DNA of 36,405 nt from Mesaphorura yosii (taxonomy: Eukaryota; Arthropoda; Collembola; Poduromorpha; Tullbergiidae): NCBI GenBank assembly GCA_009869945.1, contig WIXG01000584.1:1-36405 (forward strand). Reading direction: 5' to 3'. Shown here one piece after another: positions 21,768-29,805 of this stretch. Position 1 is the first letter of the stretch, and every line of letters starts with the position of its first letter. Under the pieces are notes generated by a model, which was given only the letters and a program-made list of their open reading frames with translations, had not been told where the DNA came from and made no database searches. The translations under genes and the position numbers were made by a program.

Positions 21768-22042
21768 CGCGTCTTTTGTGAGTGAAGCATCATGTCTTTT
21801 TTGGCAGTTCACTCGTGCATATCACTTTGCATAAGAATGAACGCTCCATTTGCGGATGGTCGGCGGAGGTGCGGCAAGCTGTTGTGGTCAGCGAGCGTGT
21901 CGTTTCTTTCGTCATCGTGCATCGAGGTAGGCTTCGCTGAGCGCGGCTGCGTTTCGCCTGTGTTTTGGGGCGAATCGTGCGAGGCGGAAGGCGCTCTCAC
22001 TTGTCAGTTCGCTCTGCTGCGTGCGGTGGTCGATTTCTCTAG

Positions 22043-22048
22043 TCAGTG
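22043..22048 (+). promoter_or_regulatory. Candidate initiator of the PHB-depolymerase-like gene
   Basis: TCAGTG, a good match to the arthropod initiator, lies about 20 nt before the ATG. No TATA box is seen 30 nt upstream, so the promoter would be TATA-less. Confidence 0.35.
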
Positions 22049-22063
22049 CGCCCGCCATGCATC

Positions 22064-23591
22064 ATGCGGCCCCTTCGGAGCCACGCAATCTTCCTCCTTC
22101 TCGTGAGTTTCCCATGCGTTTCCGCATCCAGCTGACTTGACTCAATTCTCTGCTCTAGATCGCAAATACCCTCGCACACGCCGGCCTGGTGCAGAGCAAC
22201 AGCTCCTCCAATGACTCAAACGCGGAGGCCAGCTACGCCTACAGCTTCAGAACCCGCTCGCCCTCCTCCACAGACTTCGGTCCCGTCAACTACGGCGCGC
22301 CCTCCTTCCGATCGGAACCTCCGAGCCCCGAGGACGACGAGTCCTTCGACGTGTCCTCCAATCTGCTCTCCCTCGACCCGGAGCACCACGAAGGAGGCCA
22401 CGATCACGAGTTGGAGGAGCAGCCTCTGCCTCGGTCGGTGCCCTGGCGGCAGTCGCCCCTCCGTGGACTCCGCGTGCACGCCGACCGCGTGACGCTGTCT
22501 GGGCTGTCGAGTGGCGGTGGTCTGGCGCAGCAGCTCCTCGTCTCACACCCGTCCCTCTTCGCGGGCATCGCCGTCTTCCAGCAAAGTGAGCAACCAGTCA
22601 AAAGTCAAGGCAAATGACCTTGACTCTTCTGCTCTAATCTCCAATCTTTCTCTAATCCCAGCGTTTTACCGGTGCGGGCGTGGTAACGGCGACATGGTGC
22701 AGTTCGACAACTTCTGCACGAATCTGGGCAACGAGTCGGCCACATCCGCATACGACCCCGCCCTCGCCCTCAACGACATCCGCACGTACTTCAGGCACGG
22801 GCTCATCGAGGACCCTCGGCTCCTCCGCAACAAGCGCCTGTACGTCTTTACGGGGCTGAGCAACTCCATCCTCCGACCCGAGCAGCAGCTTGCCCTCCTC
22901 CGCGTCTTCGAACCGCTCATCCAGAACCCCCGTGCCATCAGAACCCGAGTCATGAACGCAGCCTCGCACCTGCCCACCCTCAACTTCGGACGACCCTGCG
23001 ACGAAGACGCCGAGGAGGCAGCCTTCCTGGGCAACTGCGGGCTGAGCGGGGCGCACGAGGCTCTCGCCTTCCTCCTCGGCGAGCACGCCGTCAGAGCCCC
23101 TTCCGGGCGTGGGGCGCACCTGCACTCGCTCCTCGAGTTTGACCAGGCCGAGTTCTTCGACGGACGGAGCACCGGGCACTCGATGGCTCGTGTGGGGTAC
23201 GTCTATGTGCCGGCGGGTTGTACGGGCGAAGGCCACCGCCGCTGCTTCCTCCATTTCTACTTTCACGGCTGTCGGGCGGGGGCGGACGTGACGGAGGGTC
23301 GCCACCTACGTTTCTCCGGGTTTCTGGAGGTGGCTGAGGAGAACGGGCTCGTGGTGGTCTTTCCGCAGATCCGAACCCACGAGGGCAACGCGATCGGATG
23401 CTGGGACTCCTTCGGTAGAGGAAACACTGAAATGAAAGGAATTGAATGGAAGCAAGGAGGAGGTAGTATTTGCTTGTTTGTATTTGTTTGTAGGCTACAC
23501 GGGCGGGTTGTACGCGACGCAGCGCGGGGTGCAGGTGTCCATCATCAGGCGCATGCTCCTCAGCATCCTCCACACTCAACATGAGCAGTGA
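22064..23591 (+). CDS. Secreted poly(3-hydroxybutyrate) depolymerase-like esterase
   Basis: An alpha/beta-hydrolase of the type that degrades extracellular PHB. Exons 22064-22102, 22159-22585, 22662-23414 and 23494-23591 join in phase to 438 aa. Exon 1 plus the start of exon 2 encode a signal peptide (MRPLRSHAIFLLLIANTLAHA). The nucleophile elbow is SGLSSGGG (Ser about 130). LHFYFHGCRAG (His about 357) and the C-terminal GCWDSFGYTGG are hallmarks of the family. An acidic His-rich insert (about 60-85) precedes the catalytic core. At the position where relatives usually have GxxD, the sequence is GLSN (Asn about 223), so the acid of the triad may be replaced. The family is mainly bacterial; the three introns show long residence in this genome. 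AATAAA lies at 23665. Confidence 0.85.
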
Positions 23592-23664
23592 TCCTACTTG
23601 CAAAGTTGAGACCCGGGACTCCAAGCACGAATTGAGCAGAGTGAGACTTGTTCCAGACTTTCGT

Positions 23665-23670
23665 AATAAA
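23665..23670 (+). terminator. Poly(A) signal of the PHB-depolymerase-like gene
   Basis: AATAAA 74 nt after the stop codon. Confidence 0.6.
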
Positions 23671-23694
23671 CAAACGACGTGCGTTTCTCCTCAC

Positions 23695-24066
23695 CGTCGA
23701 GCTGCGTGATTTCTTTTCTTTCTCTTCTCCCCACATTGGTACGGGATTGTGATTCATTGGGCATTGCATTTTTGCATTCGCAAGCACGTCAACTTTGACC
23801 GGCTGCCACGGACCGTCAGATCGACGCAGGAAGGTTAAGTTTGCAGTTATGCCTTTCCAAAAACATGTCATTTGGATTGGGTCGTCATAGAACCCCTTAC
23901 CTCCCAAATGACGCTTTTTATAACCTAACCTAACCTGCGCTTTCCACAGACTTTCCCTCTCATAAAATAAATTCTCTTTAACTGAATTGAATAGTCTGTT
24001 GTGAAGAAGAGGGTTGGTTGGGTTGACCATGTACGCGAAGCCCAAGTGGACTCCGTAGTGGTACAT
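23695..24066 (-). CDS. Unrecognised minus-strand ORF
   Basis: An open frame from ATG at 24066 reads YHYGVHLGFAYMVNPTN, then KENLFYERESLWKAQ, then DDPIQMTCFWKGITANLTF, a varied composition that looks more like protein than shadow. It remains open to 23560, but the part beyond about 23695 overlaps the 3' end of the convergent esterase gene and is unconvincing; a GTGAGG donor lies near 23695. A CAG|GTTAGG donor at 23935 and an AG near 23895 would remove 42 nt in phase. No family, signal peptide or upstream exon is identified. It could be a decayed gene. Confidence 0.25.
23921..23936 (-). repeat. Short interstitial (TTAGG)n-like telomeric motif
   Basis: Three tandem AACCT units on the + strand (TTAGG-type on the minus strand, the arthropod telomere unit). 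A shorter CCTAACCTAA stretch lies at 33358-33367. Confidence 0.4.
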
Positions 24067-24382
24067 TTACCAGTGTAGACGGCAACTGGTTCAGTTGAGG
24101 CCGAGACGCAATCGGTAATCTTCTTTCCTGTCGCGATAAGAGAAATTGCTGTGTCCCTCGAGAATCGAGAACCCTTTCTGAGGTTCTTAGGCAACCAAGC
24201 AGAACGTAATTGCCAATCACACAACCAAATGAGAATAAATGGACAATTAATCAAGGGTAAGTATGTAAACAAATAAATAAGCAATCTCGTCAATGTACAA
24301 GTCAGACAAATCTGGGAAAACGGCAGATTCCACCTAAAGTTTAATGAATCGAAAGCCATGGTCATATTTTTACATGAGTTAT

Positions 24383-24850
24383 TCAATTTCGATAACTTCT
24401 GGCTCCGCAGCGATTTAATTCGACATGAACATGATCCGTATGGGGGTTGATGCCCGTGTAGCTCCTGGTTCCTCTGCCACTGGTCCATATTTTCCTGTTG
24501 TAGATGACTTCTTGTACACCGATGCTACACGCTTTCCTCACCAACGTATCGAATGCGGTTTGGCTCCCAGGGTACAAATCCACCGCCCGTCCCTCGGCGT
24601 GTAGGCTTTTCGTTGACGACGAGCCGCGCACATTGCGACAGTAGTAGATCTCGGTGTGACCTCCAAATGTCTCTCTCATATACGCTGCTAAATTGGTTGC
24701 TCCAGACGTTGGGCCACCGCTGCAACTCGACCCAGCGTAGTCGTATCCGCATCCACAAGCGTTATTTGCTGCGTAAATGGGTGGTATATTGCCCAAACAC
24801 AAGCCAGCGGCAAGCGCCGTCGTGACAATTGCAGGTGAACTGAAAACCAT
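24383..24850 (-). CDS. Secreted bacterial-type LAS/M15-like metallopeptidase domain
   Basis: A single-exon gene for 155 aa. The start at 24850 opens a signal peptide (MVFSSPAIVTTALAAGLCLG, then NIPPIYA); an in-frame ATG at 24943 lies upstream of the apparent transcription start. The domain has SLHAEGRAVDLYP and PHTDHVHVEL. These give the LAS zinc pattern HxxxxxxD (His84, Asp91) and DxxH (Asp139, His142), as in VanX/VanY-type D-Ala-D-Ala peptidases. The layout NVRGSSSTKSLHAEGRA ... WTS ... YTGINPHTDHVHV matches bacterial ARB-07466/extensin-like C-terminal domains. Peptidoglycan cleavage is likely, but the substrate is not shown. Several Cys (CGCG, SSC, YYC, KAC, NRC) suggest disulfides. An animal-type promoter sits just upstream. 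Horizontal transfer is inferred. Confidence 0.75.
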   Translation of the reverse strand: MVFSSPAIVTTALAAGLCLGNIPPIYAANNACGCGYDYAGSSCSGGPTSGATNLAAYMRETFGGHTEIYYCRNVRGSSSTKSLHAEGRAVDLYPGSQTAFDTLVRKACSIGVQEVIYNRKIWTSGRGTRSYTGINPHTDHVHVELNRCGARSYRN

Positions 24851-24884
24851 CGTGATGACGATGACGGCGCAAGGTTTCAAGATC

Positions 24885-24921
24885 GACTGAACATGAGACA
24901 AGACTTTTGTCCGGTTTTTAT
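24885..24921 (-). promoter_or_regulatory. TATA box and TCAGTC initiator of the LAS peptidase gene
   Basis: On the minus strand ATAAAAA (about 24921-24915) is followed by TCAGTC (24890-24885), placing the initiator A at 24888, about 32 nt downstream of the TATA. That is the canonical arthropod spacing. It gives a 37-nt 5' UTR and decides the start at 24850. Confidence 0.6.
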
Positions 24922-25020
24922 CTTTAGTTGCAGGCAGGGGCAAGGCAGTTGAGCTTCAAGCCTTGTTGAAATCTTTAATCCTTCATCTTCAAATAATTTT
25001 TTGAGAACTCTTTATCAGCT

Positions 25021-25156
25021 TCCCAAGAAGCATCAGACACAGATGAAAACATGTCAATCAATCAATCCATGATTCAGCATATTCAAATGTCAGTTTACAT
25101 GTCAAGTAATAATTAATTACTTGATTGTTATCATCTGTGTCTGGTGCTTCTTAGGA
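25021..25156. repeat. 26-bp inverted repeat around an 84-bp spacer
   Basis: Arms 25021-25046 and 25131-25156 are reverse complements at 24 of 26 positions (core CAGACACAGATGA). The right arm encodes the last residues and stop of the zinc-finger gene; the left arm is a non-coding inverted copy. Confidence 0.65.
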
Positions 25157-25782
25157 AATTGGCAAATTTCTTGCCGCCGTACGTGCAGACGTGCTCTTTC
25201 TCGTGCCCCTCGTGGACAAAGCGCACGTGTTTCGTCAGTCCTGTCCTTGAAGTGGACAGCTTGCTGTAGGTGGAACAGGGGGATGCCAACCGGACCGGGG
25301 CGTGCCACCGCAGATGCTGCTACAGATAATGGTTTTCCGCACTCTAGGACCAGGCACATGTGCACCACATCTGCGCTCCATGCACGTGTTCAACCAAGTT
25401 CCCTTCAGCCGCGATCGAACGACTGCACTCTGACCGCAGGGGAATGACCACTCACCCGTGTGTGCCTGTTCATTTTGATGTTATTCCAAAACTTTTTATC
25501 ACAATACGTGCAGGCGAACGGCTTCTCGCTCTTGTCACACTCGTGGGTCTGCCTCACGTGTTCATTGCGCACGGTTGTGGATGAGTAGACTTTGTCGCGA
25601 TGGGGGCAGACCACCTTCCTCGTCTCGGGATCGCTGTGTCTTCCGGCTGTTTCTGAAGTACTAACGACTTGCAAAGATTTCTTGCAAGTGGAGCACGTGA
25701 GTCGGTTGACTCCGTCGTCATCGTGTTTTGCTTTCAAGTATTCGGACAGCCCCACTGAGGACACGAATGTCATGGCACACTA
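25131..25782 (-). CDS. C2H2 zinc-finger protein, partial and degenerate
   Basis: Exons 25773-25456 and 25316-25131 join in phase across a 139-nt intron (CGG|GTGAGT, acceptor TGTAGCAG) to 167 aa. Exon 1 has one intact finger (ACTYCDKKFWNNIKMNRHTR start CxxC) and two partial ones (LTCSTCKKSL..., VVCPHRDKVY...NEHVRQTH, where the second Cys is His). Exon 2 has fingers with lost cysteines (PCSTYSKL...; VCTYGGKKF). An acceptor TTAG just before TGTGCCATG (25782) would add a Cys that completes the first finger, so upstream exons probably exist or existed. None could be found up to 26.5 kb. It may be a decaying gene. DNA-binding ability is doubtful. Confidence 0.5.
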
Positions 25783-26940
25783 ACCTTTGCCCAAGCTTGG
25801 CCATTTGCTGTAATCAAAAAACTGCAAACTTAAAATGATGATGAACAGAACTAATTATACAGTGTTTATCACAGATTACTGACCACAATTATAAATGCGG
25901 AGGTTACGTGCTCACTGAATTATAATAATGAATTTTTCATAAGCTTTCTATTGGGAATTCATTGCTGAACAGTGGTCGAAATGTTGACTCTTAATTTTAA
26001 CTGAGTTGAAATGCGGCGTTATCGATTCTGAGTCCATGCATTTTCCTTCTTCTCACGACAACGCAACGAACCAAGTAAGTTTTCATTCTCATTGCATTGT
26101 GTGTTGTCCAGAACGAGTGTACCCCTATAAGCCGCTATTCTGATCAGCGGAATAGACGCAGTTTTTTTCCCGCTCCAACTTTTGTTAAAGGGCCGGACCA
26201 TTTTGATGGACCCTCGCCGAGATGTTCGGATTTTTGTGAAATTTAACGGAGAAAGGGCTCCTTATCGCAAGTCGCCGAAAATGAACAATGGAGCCCCCTG
26301 CTTTCTTGCTTAATAGTGGCTTGGAATCCAAGCCCAACCTTCTCAGCGCATATGAACGCAGAAAAATAATTTCTATATATAAGGCATTGACGCGGCGATG
26401 ATTTGTGGTTGAGTAGTAGTGGCCAAGGGAAGTGTGTCTCACCTTATCCCACCATTCCACTCCTTAATAGTCATGAATTATGAACTCTGAAAGTTCGAAC
26501 CCGGAATTTCTAATTTCTGCAGGTAGCCTTGTGTACCAACCAAACCCACCTCATTTCGTAGGTCTTGATGGCATATGGAAATATCGCTTTAACCCAACTT
26601 GAAATTCATATGCAAACAGAATTATGAGGGTTCAAAGTTTCCCGCCAAAAACTTGGAACCCTCATAACTCGAAGCTGGGATGGAATTTCGAGACGGGTCC
26701 TTCAGGGTTGTGATCTATACAAATAGGGCTATTTTATGGGAAAACCTTGACCCGATAGCACCGCCCAGTAAAAAGTTAAAAAATCGAGGCTCAGACTTCA
26801 CCCGGCTCTGGGACCCGGGAAATTCAAATTTTTGAGTCCGGTCTCGACGGATCTTTTTCCTCTGAACTAAGGCCTATTAATCGCAAAAATAAAAAATTGT
26901 GGCCCAAAAACACCCCTTAATGCATACCATCCTTTGTAGA
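25783..26940. other. AT-rich region without a recognised gene
   Basis: The only longer frame, 26185-26460 on the minus strand, has no protein-like motifs; a TATATATAG lies within it near 26377. A strong hairpin is at 26622-26667. The style (AT-rich, palindromic, flanking decayed genes) suggests old repeats, but no transposase or reverse transcriptase is visible. Confidence 0.4.
26622..26667. repeat. Imperfect palindrome / hairpin
   Basis: TTATGAGGGTTC (26622-26633) and its perfect reverse complement GAACCCTCATAA (26656-26667) flank a 22-nt loop. AAAGTTT and AAAACTT inside the loop extend the stem with a small bulge. Confidence 0.6.
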
Positions 26941-26941
26941 T

Positions 26942-27720
26942 CAGTTGGAGCAAGACATGGAAAAAATCGCCATTCGCCAATCAAGTATCGAAGTGGCTGA
27001 ATTGAAGAAAAGTAGCAGCGCCCTATTGGGCTATGATGATGCCAAATTGAAGCTCCTCAATTCCTATGCAAAAACGGTACTCACAACATGGACGATTACA
27101 CTAGAAAGAATTAAGGCTCAAGTGCGGCTCTGAGGCAGTCTACATTATGCATTTGATGGCATTTCTAAATCCTGACCTTATCTCTTTTCAATTCTTGGAG
27201 CCAGTCGTACAAAATGGACAACTAGAACGGTCACTCAACCTGTTGTGGCAATTTTCAATGATTTCCATACAAGACAAATCGATCAAGATTCATCGACTTG
27301 TTCAACAAGCACAGAGACTTGCCCGAATTGGTATTCCATTCGTCCAGCCCGCCACCCACAAACAGCTCGTTCTGGATTGGGTAATCTCCCTCTCGGTACA
27401 AGATTCAACCCTACACCGACGGATTTCGATCTGTGAGTTTCTGAACAGCGCCTACGCATACGCTCCCGAGGCAGTTGTGGTTGCCATGCAGCAAACAGTA
27501 CATAATCCTTGTCTACCCATTTGATGATATTCTGGAACATAATCTGAATCTCGTTGATAAAAGTACGTTGCTGGCACTGGACAGCCTGAATCCAGATAAT
27601 GACGACGCCCTCAAAGTTCCTGAAATTAATAGCTCAGAAGAGACGAGCAGTGACTCGCTGCTGAGTAAAGGCGAATCTTATTTGAACGAGATTATTCAAG
27701 TTCTTTGGTCTGTCTCCAGA
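26942..27720 (+). pseudogene. NB-ARC (NLR-like) gene fragment with frameshifts
   Basis: The first frame reads ...YDDAKLKLLNSYAKTVLTTWTITLERI and stops; one base later the next frame continues SEAVYIMHLMAFLNPDLI, then LWQFSMISI and KIHRLVQQAQRLAR. These are the end of an NB-ARC ATPase module and its winged-helix region as found in NB-ARC/TPR proteins; HRLVQ is the typical end of that region. A second shift near 27523 carries on with PFDDILEHNLNLVDK and an acidic stretch. The P-loop and kinase-2 parts are missing upstream, where only repeat-like DNA is found. So this is a 5'-truncated copy with at least two frame breaks. An intron cannot explain the first shift. Confidence 0.55.
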
Positions 27721-28611
27721 CTTCTGAATCTGTGAATCTGTTTCCAACCTTTGTAGCTTACCTGAGAGGAGTCCGTACCATACAGGAAGCACTTCAGGCT
27801 GCAGGCACCCTCTCACTCCAGGAATTTGACCAACTTCGTTGTCTAGATTCATGCATGACAATCTACATATTAATATCTGGGAAACACACTACAATAAAGA
27901 TTTCTCCTGATGCCGCTCCTTCGCGACAACCTCGCCCTCTGGACAGCTGTAGAGGGCTGTACGCCACAAAGCCCAAGCGGGCGTGATCAGTACAATATTC
28001 CAGGCATCGAGCTCTAAATACATATGATTTTTCATCTGTCAGATAACTCGGGAGTCGAGGCCGAGGCGACGGTCGTTGGTGGATCGGAAGAGGAAATGCA
28101 GCAGGCCGTCTGAGCCACCCACACCAGCAAACCAACAAAGTAGCTGAGTATGGGTCAGTCTGCCCCGGACCAAATTAAAACCTTCCTGTACAAAAGGAAA
28201 GCACACGTCATGCGAATATTTTCTTCTATTTGTTTTGTTGTGTGTGGATTCTGAATAAATCCGAGTGAATGAAGCATTCAAGGTCGTTGCTTTTGTGCCA
28301 AATTCCACTTTGCCCACTTTGCCTTTCCCCAAGCAGTCAACTCTTTGTTTCGATTTGAGCTCTCGTGGCCTTTCACGCTCTCGTCACGCAAGTCGTTTCC
28401 GATGTTTTGCTTTCTCCATTGACTCAATCGCTTTCTAGCGTGCGTAGGAACCAATCTGCGCCCCATCAATCTCAAACCAGCCTGAAACTCCATTCCTCAA
28501 GTACTCTGCTGGCAGCCCATTCGAACGTGTCTACCTCAGCGTGGAAGAAGGAGGCCAGTCGCGAGTCAGCTCCCCGCCATTGCACACTGCTCCATTCGCT
28601 CCGTCTGAGGG
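27721..28611. other. Region between the NB-ARC fragment and scramblase
   Basis: No convincing gene. A frame around 27763-27850 (LRGVRTIQEALQAAG) may be further remains of the NB-ARC gene. The last few hundred bases should contain the scramblase promoter; no TATA box is evident. Confidence 0.35.
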
Positions 28612-29669
28612 ATGTCGATTCTGAAGAACAGCAACGCGGTGCATCCGAACGGGGGTTTCCCCGTCGTCACGCAGCAGCCGGTGGGGGAGGGCGAGGCGGG
28701 CGGGCGGCGTGGGTTACAGCGGCAGTGCAGTCAGGAGCTTCGAACGGGCAAATCGCCGTCGATCCCCTCCGCGTGCCCGAAGGGGCTGGAGGGGCTGGTG
28801 GGCCTCGAGCATCTGTTCGTGAAGCAGTCGCAGCTGCAGACGGAGTTCTTCATGGACGCGGCCAACAAGTACGAGGTGCTCGACGCCGAGGGCGAGTGCG
28901 TTTTCCTCGCCGCAGAAACGGCGCTCGCCCCTACACGGATCTTCTGCTTCGGCGGCTACCCCTTCGAGGTCGCCATCAACACACTTCCCAACGCTGCCAC
29001 GTCCACGTACTCCTGGAATGCCAGGGGAAAGGAGGTGCTCGCGCTGAGGGGCTCCGGAGGCAGCTGCGGCTGCGGTGCCGAGGTCCTCGTCTCCATGGAC
29101 AAAAAGGTCGGACGAACGAAAGGCCCCTGAGTCTGTTCCAGTAAATTGAAGTAAAGTTTAGTTGTTTGCAGACGCTGGGTTCTGTTGAGCAAGAGGGCGA
29201 TTGCACGCGACCCAGCTACGTCGTCCGCAACGCCGGCCGGAAGAGACTCCTCCTCATCCAGGGCCCCGAGAAACCAAACTGCTGCTCATGTGGCTTCGGC
29301 GCCCAGGCGGCGTCCCTCCTGGGCAGCGCCGACGGTCGCGCGAGGCACCGGGGCACCCACGCGGGGGCTCCGATGCAGCTGGACCTGATCCAGTTCGAGT
29401 TGCTGATGCCGGAGACGAGGCTGCAGGTAGGACGGATCGCGCGGCAGCACGTGGCGGCGCCGCCCGTCCCGCAGCCACAGAGCATCAAGCCGACCGGGAA
29501 GGCGGGCGCTCGGAACTTGCAGCAGCGAAGAGAGTCAGTCCAGCATCTCACGCGCACGAAGGAGCACGAGCTGTGGGGGCTCCGCTTCCCCCTCGATCTC
29601 GAGCCAGCCACGAAGGCGCTCCTCCTCTGCGCCGTCTACCTCCTCGAGTTTCAGTACTATGACATCTAA
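28612..29669 (+). CDS. Phospholipid scramblase family protein
   Basis: Exons 28612-29106 and 29172-29669 join in phase across a 65-nt intron to 330 aa. CPKGLEGLVGLEHLFVKQ, ANKYEVLDAEGECVFLAAE and KEVLALRG follow the scramblase core. The second exon gives EGDCTRPSYVVRNAGRKRLLLI and a long insert, then GLRFPLDLEPATKALLLCAVYLLEF, the conserved region before and within the single C-terminal membrane helix. The acidic loop that binds Ca2+ in human PLSCR1 is poorly conserved (TRTKEHELWG). Cysteine pairs (SCGCG, NCCSCG) are candidates for palmitoylation. The role in lipid flipping is inferred from the family; some members act in signalling instead. AATAAA lies at 29706. Confidence 0.85.
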
Positions 29670-29705
29670 CTAACTTAACTTTTAAGTCCTGTCTCCCAAG
29701 ATGCG

Positions 29706-29711
29706 AATAAA
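29706..29711 (+). terminator. Poly(A) signal of the scramblase gene
   Basis: AATAAA 37 nt after the stop codon. Confidence 0.6.
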
Positions 29712-29805
29712 GAGATTCGTTTGTCCTTATTGGTTGAGGAGTTTATTGTCTCTGTTCAGTTGACGTACTCGATTTTCTTCTCGAAGTAGCGGAACCCCAG
29801 GACGA

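Noticed and set aside
22652..23305. A minus-strand frame of 217 codons
   Set aside because: Antisense to the catalytic exon of the PHB-depolymerase-like gene; Val/Glu/Arg-rich shadow.
26490..26508. GTTCGAACCC resembling a tRNA B box
   Set aside because: The flanking bases do not form a T-arm stem, and no A box or acceptor stem lies upstream at tRNA spacing.
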